Assembly: GCA_025716815.1 (NCBI GenBank)
Contig: JAIXMN010000017.1
Span: 372,001-436,000, forward strand
Reading direction: 5' to 3'
Length of the DNA stretch: 64,000 nt
From: Dichotomocladium elegans
Taxonomy: Eukaryota; Mucoromycota; Mucoromycetes; Mucorales; Lichtheimiaceae
Part shown: positions 1-10,070 of the stretch, one piece after another
How positions within the stretch are numbered: position 1 is the first letter of the stretch
How the letters are laid out: every line of letters begins with the position of its first letter
The notes under the pieces: generated by a model
Database searches by the model: none
What the model was told of the DNA's origin: nothing
Seen by the model: only the letters and a program-made list of their open reading frames with translations
Position numbers and translations under genes: made by a program

Positions 1-805
1 CTTCCAGATCCTGTGTAAATGATATTAGCACCCTCGGATGAGAATGCTGGCTGCCACAATAAAGACCATTGACAGAGCTGCTGCTTTTTTTTTCACAACC
101 GTGTCTGTCTTTTTGCATGCAAATCTTCCAGAGATGAATGTAAGCCAACAAGCGTAAGAAAATATCCAGAGATGGTTGTGTTGGACTGCAGCACAAAGCC
201 CTGTCTTTGTGCATCACTGGGCACCCTGTCCAGAACACGAACATAGCTTGTCCGTTCGTCACGAGGGGTAACCGGCTGGTGCGCTAGATCTCGCCAAAAT
301 AAACTTGACCTCGAGCTTGTAAAACTGGGATACTCGATCCATGAAAGAGAATAATACCTTCTCTATCAGAGAAGAGATACATACATGAGAGCAATCTTTT
401 ACCATGGCGACAAGAAGAGGCTGCCAGGAAGAAGAACCACGGGCATGGTCTCCCAGCTGAAGCCAGACACGTGTATCCTATCAAAACGTGTTTTTGCGCG
501 CACACCCGCACCCCCAACCCGGAAAATGCCATTTTCTGCAGCATATTGGGTTACACAGCCACAGTTTCCATACATGGGAAATTCGTATCATTTTTAGCCT
601 AGAATCACAGACTCGCGGCAGCAGATACTTTCCCCTCACGAGACGTCACACGCATACACCGCGCCCACAGGCAACCCACACCCAACGCAAACCGGGCAAC
701 CACGGCACACGCATATTCTAAAAGAGAAACCAAGCTCCTCTCAAACACTCGCTTCTTTTCCTCTCATCCTTTTTTTCCGCGCGCGCGCCCCCACCCAACC
801 CCATT
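1..805. other. Gene-free upstream region
   Basis: No open frame here looks coding: the short ORFs on both strands are low-complexity and lack recognisable domains. The last ~70 bases before the aminopeptidase P start are a pyrimidine-rich tract followed by an alternating GC run, as is common for a fungal core promoter. No clear TATA box was identified. Confidence 0.5.
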
Positions 806-3414
806 ATGCCTATCCATACTGGAGATCGTCTCGAAGCGTTGCGCACACTCTTGAAGTCAGAGGAATACAATCTCGACGCTTTGTAAGTCCTAAGCTTCTA
901 GGTTCACCCCTTTTATGAGTCCTCGTCACGCGACCGTTCTTTCTTCTCTTACTCACTTTGTCCGGTAAAAAAAAACACACACATGCACACATACTACTAG
1001 CCTCATTCCTTCTGAAGATGCTCACCAGGTAAAAAAAAAAAAAGAGACGGGGGGAATGGAAGCAGGGAAAAGCACGAAAACCCCTCCCCCTTGACCGCTA
1101 TCCTTTCTTTTTCCCTGCATCCAACATCCCGTCATTAGAGCGAATACATTGCGGATTCCGATAAACGCAGACACTGGATCTCAGGCTTCAATGGCTCAGC
1201 AGGTTTGTCCGATATAATCGCTCTTTCCTTTTTTTTTTCTTCTCACGCTCGCCCGCTTTATTTCTCCCACCACCTCAAGGTTTCGCTGTCGTGTCGACAA
1301 CAGAGGCTGCCCTCTTCACCGATGGTCGCTACTTCCTTCAGGCCTCTGAGCAACTCGACTCAAACTGGACGCTGATGAAGTCCGGGCTCCCGGGCGTGCC
1401 TACTTGGCAAGAGTATCTCGTCAAGGCAAGTTTTGTATATAATTAGAGATCGATGCATGTTTAGGGCTGGGTTGGGAGGGGGTAGAATACACAGAAGGCA
1501 ATACCGCGTGATAGCTCAACAAAGTCAAACTCTCATAGAACTTGCCCAGTAACTCCCGTATTGGCGTGGACCCCAAGTTAATTACGAATGGTACGTTATC
1601 ATTGCGCCGGGCCGGGGAGGTCCAGAAGAAGGGGAGGGAGAGAGAGAAAGGAATGTGTCTGAGTTTGCCAACATTGTCCTGACGTGCAATCCCTCATCAT
1701 AGCGGACGCACGGGCGCTATCTGTCTCGCTTGCCACGGTTGGATCATCTCTTGTGCCTGTGCATGAGAACCCGGTTGACAAAGTCTGGACGGATCAGCCT
1801 TTGGCACCCCAAGACCCTGTCCTCGTACACCCGGTCAAGTTTGCAGGTGGGAAGCGCGTGTGCTATCTGAGGGGTGGGCATAATCACTTATACAATATGC
1901 ATTGTGCGCAAAAAATCTCTCGCTGCTGAACAGGAAAGTCGCACGCTGATAAGCTGGAGGATGTACAGAAATACATCGCGGAGAAGAACGCATACGGTGT
2001 GTTCGTGTCTGCTCTCGATGAGATTGCTTGGTTGTTCAATCTGCGTGGCTCTGACGTTGAGTGTAACCCGGTCTTCAACTCTTATGCGTTGGTAACCCAG
2101 ACCGAAGCGTTTCTGTATGTTGAACCTGCCAAGGTCGATGATGCCGTCAAAGAACACCTGGGTAACCACGTGACGCTCAAGCCTTATCATGCTGCGTTTG
2201 ATGACTTACGAGAGCTGAACGAGGCGCTCAACGCATCAAGTCAAAAGTTGATTATCAACTCAAAGACTAGTCTGGCTGTGGTAGTTGCCGTAGGCGAGGC
2301 AAGTTTGGAGTCGTGATGGTGTGTGTATATATCATGCTGACATGCATGTACGTGTGTGCGTGGCAAACATATATATACATATAGGCCAATATCCAGGAAG
2401 ATCGTTCCTTCATCAACGATGCCAAAGCTATCAAGAACGAGACAGAACTGGCTGGCATGCGCAATTGCCACAAGCGGGATGCAGCTGCTCTTGTTCGTTA
2501 TTTTGCCTGGCTGGAGAAGGAACTGAAGGCGGGCGTGAAGCTCGATGAGGTTGAGGGCGCTGATCGCCTAGAGAAATTCCGTTCCGAGCAGGCTGACTAT
2601 GTTGGTCTTTCTTTCGACACAATCTCGTCCACAGGCCCGAATGGTGCGATCATCCACTACTCACCCGAAAAGGAGACCTGCAAGGTCATTGATATCGATC
2701 AGATCTACCTCTGTGACTCTGGAGGACAGTATAAGGACGGGACAACAGACGTGACGCGGACCTACCATTTTGGTACGCCTACGGCCTACGAAAAGCGATG
2801 CTTCACACGCGTTCTCCAGGGCCACATTGCAGTCGACAGTGTGGTGTTCCCCAAGGGTACTACGGGTTTCTTGCTCGACCCTTTTGCACGTTCTGCCCTC
2901 TGGAAGGACGGACTTGACTTCCGCCACGGCACAGGCCATGGTGTCGGCTCCTATCTGAATGTCCACGAAGGACCTCACGGCATCGGCATACGTATTGCCT
3001 ATAACGACACCCCATTAGCGGTCGGGATGACGGTGACCGATGGTAAGCAACTATCGGAAAGAAAATAGGGGAGGGTAGTCCTGTTTTGAAATTGTCCATC
3101 ATGCTCAAGAAAAGTAACATCCTACAGAACCCGGTTATTACGAAGACGGCAAGTTCGGTATCCGTATCGAAAATGTCCTGATTGTCAAGAATGTCGACAC
3201 TCCTAATAACTTTGGTGATCGAGGATACCTCGGCTTTGAGCACGTCACGCTTGTCCCTGTGGGTCTTAACTTGATCGACCACGAGCTTCTGTCACCCGAC
3301 GAGAAGAAGTGGGTGAACGATTATCACGCAGAGTGTCGAAAAGAAATTGGTCCTTTGGTAGCTGACGATCCCGATGCCACTGCCTGGCTCGAGAGGGAGA
3401 CTACCCCCATTTAA
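806..3414 (+). CDS. Xaa-Pro aminopeptidase (aminopeptidase P, M24B)
   Basis: Cytosolic-type metallopeptidase that removes an N-terminal residue preceding proline. I resolve nine exons: 806-882, 1001-1028, 1139-1202, 1280-1425, 1539-1590, 1703-1846, 1934-2298, 2385-3042 and 3128-3414. They sum to 1821 nt (606 residues, close to the ~620 of XPNPEP1). The N-terminal creatinase domain shows [19 protein letters not shown] and [11 protein letters not shown]. The catalytic pita-bread domain carries the expected metal ligands: Asp in [11 protein letters not shown] and TTDVTR, His in HGTGHGVG, Glu in [11 protein letters not shown] and [11 protein letters not shown]. Introns 4 (1426-1538) and 7 (2299-2384) start GCAAGT rather than GT; with these GC-AG sites the frame closes exactly. 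The gene converges on the RdRP gene, with 107 bp between stop codons. Family assignment is firm; symbol left blank because naming varies in fungi. Confidence 0.95.
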
Positions 3415-3490
3415 GCACAATTAATGATTACTACTGTCGCTGAAGTTTAATGCAGTAGATATAGTCCTTAAAAACGGCTTTACAATGTTA

Positions 3491-3521
3491 TGTATATACA
3501 TATATATATATATATATATAT
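3491..3521. repeat. TA dinucleotide microsatellite
   Basis: A run of alternating TA lies in the 107-bp gap between the convergent stop codons of the aminopeptidase P gene and the RdRP gene. Confidence 0.9.
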
Positions 3522-6500
3522 TCACTTCTCTTCGTCATTCATTATGGTTCTCAACCGGACAAGCGCAGCATTTGTATCCGCCACGGATCGGCTCTCTTTT
3601 AACTTTCGGATCCATCGCCTTTCCATAGTCATGACTGAATACATGTTCGGTGCGATGGACTCACATATACCATTGTTCTTCGCTGCTTTGGCTTTACTAT
3701 CAGCCTTAATTCGTCGGATTGTGTCGAATGCCACAATGTAGCAGTACTTTGAGTATTTCTCTCGTTGGATGGATCGGAGGTAAGCATAGCTTGCTTTGAT
3801 TGTTTTGAGTAGCTGGCCATTGTGCACCGCCTCATCAATTTTTAATATCGTGGATGTGACTTTCGAGGGTATCTTTTCGAGGAATTGTTTGGCAAAGTGC
3901 TCTTCGAGTTCAAAGGCAGTATTATAACAGCTGTGCTCTGCCAGGAAGGGTTCGGTAGGTCGGGTCGGATCGTATCGGCTGTCGATTTTCTGCTGACGCC
4001 TGAATACGAGGTCTTTAAAGTCACGGCTGTAGTTATCGAGGCTGGCATCGATCTCCGTTCGGATCCTTTCCAAATCTGCAGAGAACATTTCATCTCCAAG
4101 TTGTTTTGCCATTTCAACCGCCTGTTCCCAGGGAAGTGCAAGGTCTGGATCTTTAAGTTTGATATCTTTTTCATCAAACATGCTCCGTGTATATTTTGTG
4201 TACGCCTCTGTCTTTTTGAGCAATGCATCGTGAAGATGGTCCATCGCTGTACCGAGAATTTTTTCGCGTGGCTGAACATCCTTGTTGACTTCTTGGTAGG
4301 AGCGGAAATCTCTCTCACGTTGCTGGTTTTTCTTGTCGAGGAACCACGGAGGATGTGGTATTTTGCCAAAATTATTTTTGTCACGTTTGTAGATACTGGG
4401 CTTGAGGCTATAGCCTTGTTTGGGTGCGTCGACGAGTTTTGCACACATGATTGCGAGGTAGACCACATCTGGATGATCCATGGGAAGACTCTCCGCAAGA
4501 ACTGTGCGCCAGTTCTCGTAGACACCTAGTGTTCCATCTGGAAGACTGACGTTGATGAAGCTCGTCTGAAGTGCACGTTCTTTGGCTATATCATCGCGCG
4601 CCTTTGCTAGATTCTCGCGCATCCTCGTTGTATTAATGTCAAAAGCTACTTTGACAGATGAAGGTTCTTTTGGCACTGGAGAAGGCACAAATGATTCTAC
4701 AATGCGCTGGTCCCAGCAACAGAATATCTATAGCATGTCATAATGTCAGCGTGCTGTTCAGAGTACATGACCGTTCCACTTACAATGTCACCGTCATAGT
4801 CACCGCCGGCAAGCATACTCGCTAGCGAGCGTGCCCCCTTTGTAGGAAACACAATGACATCGGTGTATATTCGAAGTTCCGGCCGATCAACAGCCGTCAC
4901 CTTCTGTATGTCGCTCTTCAAACCACATGGATTTCGTCCGACAATCATCGCACCTGTGACGAGACCAGCGGTAATGCCTGTCACCTCATCCACACGCCGA
5001 TTTGATAGCTGAAGAAAGACCTCGCCTTCTTCAAGAACTCCGGTGGGATCAGGAACACATGTAATGGTACATGATTGTTGGACCTCAATTTTGTACTTTG
5101 TTACAACAGAACGCATGACATCGCGGAATACGTTTGTCACCTTTGAAGCAAGGTGTGGGTTCGATAAGTCAAAGCCTGAATCGATTAAGCGAATAGTTGA
5201 CTCATGCAAAGCGATTGGAGATCCAGAATACTGATTCATCTTCCAGCGCTCGCCCTTGCTTTGATGTGCTATACTTTCAGCCAATTCATCTTCATGTGAT
5301 ATAATTTCCAGTTCATCGTCGTACTCCGAGTTCGATCGTTCCCGCCAAACCGATCTCTCGGCATTCTCCATCTCCCAACGCATGTTCATAACAGAACCAG
5401 TTTTGGCAATCCAGTCGCGAAGAACGCGGATGTTATGATTGTCGGCGACAACAGATGTTAGACGGTCGAGATATTCGGACAATAACTCCAGGAAGACATT
5501 ATTCGGAACGCCACCTGAAGAAAGACATTGAATAAACTGGGTATTCAAGCTGGATGGATAGATGCATATTGCGTTCTTCACAAGATCGAAGGTATAATGA
5601 AGTGGGTCGACCTTCATATCATATTGAAGGGTGCCGGTTTTGAACTTGTGCTGCGATTTACGAATCTGGATCCATTCACCTGAACCGAAGTCCAAATCGG
5701 GTGCCACCAGCCAAATTCCCTTTGCTCCTCCTATTCTTCCTTGTACAGCACATGGTAGTGTATCCGCATGCTCACAACCCATGATTCTTCGCATTGCCGA
5801 TACGGAGATAAGACCACAGCCATCTGTCATGCATGTTTCTTCATCTCCACCACTGCCGGAGTATAGATCGTCCACATAATGAATGTTGCTAGGATCGAAA
5901 ACTAATGTTGGAATACTATTGCTGTATCCCAGAGACATTCTGCTCGCGAATTTGCTAGTAGTCATATTCCAGTTGTCCAGGATTGGGATGTGCCAGTCAA
6001 TCACTTGTCGGATTGAAACCGGTTCGCATTCAGCGCCCTCCGTAGCAAATAGAATGATTGTGTCGTCCTTGACAAAGAGAAAGCGGAATGTCCGGCCCAT
6101 CAAGATGAAAGGCTTCAGAAAGTAGTCCTTGCTTCTTCTTATTTGCGACACATGAGTCGTTCTATTCAGCTTGAGCTCTAGGAAACGATGATCCCCGTAT
6201 TTTCGAAAGAAGCGATTGGATGCCCCGACCCTAGGAGGGCGTAGTTCGATGGTAGGCGGTTTTCCAAGTGGGAGGGCGATTACGGCGTGATAATGGATCA
6301 TTCGATTTTCAGTGTTCTTTTCCAAATGAGACCATACACATTCCGAGCATCTTTCCATGAGGCCCATGACGGATGCAGACTTTCTGGAGCCTATTTTATC
6401 AAGATACCATGCCATCATGGTTTCGAAGAGATTCCGTGGATTGGTCATTGCCACGTCTAGGAATCGTTGTAGGACCTCAAAAGGGATATCATTGAGTTGA

Positions 6501-7188
6501 AAAGTCGAAAGAAAACGAGCAATCTCGAACTGGATAGTCCATGAAATGCCTTCGTACGGCTTGATGCCACGTGGGGGATTGTATAGGATATTGACGTCGT
6601 CGGTGGTATTTGATGCTCGTTCTGATTCAGAGGGTGGAGAGAGTGGAGGAGTAATGAGTTGCGGGCTTATACTCAAGCGGCGGCCGGCGGCGTAGGCTCC
6701 AGAGCTGGTATTAAGGCTGTCCGATCTCGCGCGTTTGTATACGTTTGACTGGGTTGTGCTGGAAGAGGGCCTCTTCGCGGAGGTTGTTTCTGTGTTATTA
6801 CTAAAGTTGTCAATATCGATGGCGTCCGCGGCGATGTCGTCGTCCTCGTCAGGCACTAGGCGAAATGAAGGAAACCGTCAAGTTCATGTCGCGGTCAGGC
6901 GCGTCTCTTTTATCACTCACGGATGCAGAACAGCGAGATAGCACTTTCTAAACGTGTTGTCAGATGCTCTAAGCTTTTCTTTGTGCCTTTCGGCGGGACC
7001 CATTGAAGGAAGGATCGAATCACTTTTGCCAGTTCATTCTTATCTGTCAGCCACAGAGTCTGCATTTTTTGGATTTCAGTCGGCAGGTCCTTGACATGGG
7101 AAGATAAATTTGGGATCCTTTCTCGCAGATCGAGGTGGTTATAGACCTGCTTCGCGCTGCGAACAACGTCTGAGCTCGGCAAGGTCAT
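3522..7188 (-). CDS. RNA-dependent RNA polymerase (QDE-1/RdRP family, RNA silencing)
   Basis: Cellular RdRP that makes double-stranded RNA for small-RNA silencing. Three exons: 7188-6921, 6855-4784 and 4727-3522, summing to 3546 nt (1181 residues). Introns are 65 and 56 bp, both GT-AG. The catalytic double-psi beta-barrel motif GGDYDGDI (residues ~773-780) falls exactly at the end of exon 2 and continues in exon 3 as IFCCWDQRIVESF, as expected for eukaryotic RdRPs, so the metal-binding aspartates are intact. Upstream blocks such as VLEEGEVFLQ, TGAMIVGRNPC and VIVFPTKGARSLASMLAGGD also match the family. The ATG at 7188 is chosen because the longer open frame begins only with a TTG. No frameshift or stop was seen, so the gene looks functional. 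Mucoralean fungi usually have several RdRP paralogues; which one this is cannot be told here. Confidence 0.95.
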
Positions 7189-7356
7189 GTTTCCACAGTG
7201 TGAGAGAGGGGGAAGAGAGAAGCGATAATAGAAAGTCAGAGGAACCAAAAAGGTAAACGCGTTTATTCAAGAAAGCCCGCCATGACAAAAATTCATTGTT
7301 ACTCGGAAATTGCTATGCTGACGAACAATGAAAAATTATAAACAGGCCCCCGAGAG

Positions 7357-7746
7357 TCAGGACATCTGCCGAAGCGCATCCTCTGAAAGCCTCAAACGCT
7401 CTCGCTGCTGTGATTGGTCTCTGTGTGGCCATTCAAAGCCTGTCTCGAATAAGGCCGAGTTGCCAAATGTCTCGTCGAACTTGGCCCCTGCTGGAGCAAA
7501 TCCTTCAGCAGTCGATTCTTGGAAACCGTGCATGTCTGCTTGCGAAGCGTGGAGAGCGCTTGATGTGAATCGATCCCAGAGAGATGATCGTCGTCTCCCC
7601 TAAGATGCTGAAGTTAATTTCTTCTGGGTATTCTACAGTTTCGTCAAACTTACTGAGGTGGGCGGCATCGAGGTCTGTTCATTGTCAGGACTACCTCGTT
7701 GTCGTTGATAGAGATGATCTTGTTGACCAAGGATATTCTGGTACAT
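7357..7746 (-). CDS. Small unknown two-exon protein upstream of RdRP
   Basis: Exon 1 (7746-7654, 31 codons, start MYQNILGQQDHLYQ) joins exon 2 (7599-7357, GRRRSSLWDRFTSSALHASQ and onward) across a 54-bp intron with GTAAGT donor and TTAG acceptor. The product is 111 residues and ends RLSEDALRQMS. It is polar and Gln/Arg-rich, with a central FAPAGAKFDETFG block and FETGFEWPHRDQ. I recognise no domain. Support: the frame stays open through both exons, the splice sites are strong, and composition is protein-like. It lies 168 bp upstream of the RdRP start on the same strand. Function unknown. Confidence 0.6.
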
Positions 7747-8374
7747 GGTAAATAAAAATTATGGATGAAGAAACATGTCACTGGGACGGATGTGAGGAGA
7801 ATATAAACTATCGATAGATGACATGGGTATTTATCTGCATAAGTGAACAGAACCAATCCATCCTGTTGCTTGAAATCTTTCGTCTCGCACATGATCCATC
7901 TTCTGCTCTCCAATAACAATGAAATAATGCGGTTGTTTCTTCGTCCGACCGAGCGAACAGGACGGCCTGCATAGGCATTTATTTCCTCCCCAGGTCGGGG
8001 TTGAGACGGAGACATGCATTCCTCCAACCAACCAGGACCAGGCTGTCAGCGGCAACCCAAAGCTTCCCCACCTAATAATATTTCGGTTAGCTTATGGCTT
8101 TTTAGGGGAATTAACCCCAATGCATAAATTTGCAACATTTGGAACGAATGACAGAGGAAGGGTAAGAAACTCCTCTTCATAGTGGGCAAAAGTACAGGTT
8201 CGGGTGGTGATCCGAGGAAATCTGGCCAGCTGTGCTGAAATAAGGAAGTCATTTATCTATACAAAGAAATAAGTACACTCTTTCCGAGTTCCTAATCTTT
8301 TATAGACTACTTCACTTGGTCCTCTTCATTCCGTGGACAAAGGCTGTGCAAGGATCTCCTCAACCTCTGAGAGA

Positions 8375-8500
8375 TTACCACTCTTCGTGCGTTTGCCAGC
8401 TAACTCGATATCCATCATACCAAACCCACACATCCCGTAGTTTAATGATATCGCTAATCGTAGATTTGCCCGGCTCTTTCTCAATGTTGGAATTCTTCTT
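8375..8500 (-). pseudogene. Remnant of a pogo/CENP-B-type transposase helix-turn-helix
   Basis: One reverse frame reads KKNSNIEKEPGKSTISDIIK followed by LRDVW and a stop at 8375. The EPGKSTISDIIKLRDVW stretch resembles the second helix-turn-helix of CENP-B/Tigger/pogo proteins (compare the family pattern NQSTISRILK). The surrounding sequence has stops in this frame, and the overlapping open frame does not look like a domain, so this reads as an eroded fragment. Family assignment rests on this short motif only. Confidence 0.45.
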
Positions 8501-8632
8501 GACCCATTTTCAAAGAAGAATGTGATTGCTTTTTTAGACTTTGACAACGTGTCGGCGCGAATGAATACCTACTTCTTCTAAACCCTTGTTAGTGAAACTT
8601 TGGCATGAACCGAGGATGGCGGATAAGCGGGC

Positions 8633-8960
8633 CTACTCCACCGCTTGGCTACATGTCATTCCGCTCATGTCACACGGTATACAGCTTTTCCGAAAATCGA
8701 AGTCGTGTCTTAGGAGGTCTGATGTCGTATAGGGAAATATGTCATATAAAAAGCTCGAGAAATCCATCTCTATATCCATTTTACATTCTGAAATGAGCAG
8801 CCAATTTTTTACGACGATGGGTAAGGCCATGTCGTTGATGAGCATGGCTGCCCTGAACATATATTGACTACGTCATCAATAAGGAATTGTACTATCTCAA
8901 TCCGTTTGTTCTCACACAGAATATCTGCGTAGTGTATGTTGCAGGGGTAACCCTGAACTT
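8633..8960 (-). pseudogene. Divergent ORF of the transposon, copy 1 (unknown protein, frameshifted)
   Basis: Reading leftwards, one frame gives YADILCENKRI and VQFLIDDVV; a one-base shift later it continues FRAAMLINDMALPIVVKN, LLISECK and YDIFP. The same motif order occurs in copies 2 and 3 (YADIL.ENK, FLIND.VHRFR, AKLINDVALAIFVKN, LLISECK, CDIFPCMHKDFW). No known domain is recognised. It is transcribed away from the transposase. Confidence 0.55.
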
Positions 8961-8993
8961 GTTTTACGCATATCCCTAAGCGAAAGGATTCAG

Positions 8994-10038
8994 ATGATAG
9001 AAGCAGACCTTAAGCGTGGCTACACAAATCTCACCGACAAAGATAAGCTCAGATTTTTCAAACTGGATGTTGAAAAGCCTAGAGTGCATCAACTACTGCA
9101 AAGCATGGGTATCACAGTACGAAATGGACCCTGGCAGTATTTTAAGAAACATCGATGCAGAGGTCGTTCATGTATCTTCAACGAAGAGCATAAGTAGCGC
9201 TATCCTAGAATGGGTTTGCGAGAGTCCGTCAATTGTCCTAGACCAACTGATGGAGGTATTGCTCCAGAGACTTGAGGGCCTTGAAGTATCGAAAACGACG
9301 CTCGATCGATTTATGCAACTTGTCACTGAAAAGGGGTCGGTTTCAGCTTGCAGATAGGAATAGTCGTGCAAAGATCCAAGAGCACCTTGACTCGGTGCGC
9401 AGATGGGACAGGTCCGACATTGGCTTTAGAAAAAACTGCTTTTTTCTTGATGAATCTGGTTTCCATCTTACCATGAAGCGCAACATGGCATTGCTCTGGG
9501 AAAGGGTCTTCTGCAATAGTTACAGTGCCAAAAACAAGAGCGAAACCAACTAGCATCCTGAGAGCAACTTCGGCATCCGGCTATTAAACGTAGCTTGAGA
9601 CTTCCACGACCACTAACACGAAAAAGGAAAAGTGCGGGACAGTCCAAAACTGCAGGCTAAGAAACTTTTACTGGATATTATCTCAACTTTCTTATGGCTA
9701 CCATAGGTGAAACGGATAAGTATGAACATATGAGGGCACATTATTTGTACGGATAATGTACCTATTTGCAAAGCAGAGGATATCTCTTATGTAAATACAT
9801 CGACTCTCGAAGATATCGATGTGCCTATCTTGGATCCTACTTGTCTGAACTCGATCCTATTGAACAGTTTTGGTCGGTCGTGAAGAACAAACTAAAGCGC
9901 AATAGATTCTTGGAAAGAGAGACACGGATGACCCGAATCAATGAAGCATCGAATATCTTGAAGTTGAGCGATGTCGAAGGATTTGTCTCTTATTCCTACA
10001 GATATCTAGATAGCTGTTGTCACAGAATGAAACTATGA
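8994..10038 (+). pseudogene. Tc1/IS630-like transposase, copy 1, broken
   Basis: The N-terminal part (MIEADLKRGYTNLTDKDKLR, then NEEHK, ILEWVCESPSIVLDQLMEVL, LQRLEGLEVSKTTLDRFM) is a helix-turn-helix region. The DDE catalytic part follows in other frames: CFFLDESGFHLTMKR with the first Asp, a TDNVPICKAEDI block with the second Asp, and LDPIEQFWSVVKNKLKRN with the final Glu. Frameshifts near 9190, 9270 and 9550-9770 and internal stops break the reading frame, so no full transposase can be made. Confidence 0.8.
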
Positions 10039-10052
10039 TCCGACTTGTAATT

Positions 10053-10070
10053 CTACAGTGGTTACCGTAG
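10053..10070. repeat. Terminal inverted repeat-like end of transposon copy 1
   Basis: CTACAGTGGTTACCGTAG lies just past the transposase stop. A near match, CTACCAGTGGTTACACCGAG, marks the opposite end of copy 3 (60759-60778). Because the two transposases run in opposite directions, these are the two inverted ends of one element type. Confidence 0.55.

Larger units (their letters stand above)
8633..10070 (+). mobile_element. Degenerate Tc1/IS630-like DNA transposon, copy 1
   Basis: Contains a broken transposase on the + strand (8994-10038), a divergently oriented remnant ORF on the - strand (8633-8960), and a terminal-repeat-like sequence at 10053-10070 (CTACAGTGGTTACCGTAG). It belongs to the same family as the copies at 46.2 and 59.4 kb, judged from shared protein motifs on both strands. 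The left boundary is uncertain: no matching terminal repeat was found to the left. Confidence 0.75.

Noticed and set aside
3885..4529. 214-codon forward ORF inside the RdRP gene
   Set aside because: Exact antisense shadow of RdRP exon 3, whose frame continues the catalytic motif and is clearly coding.
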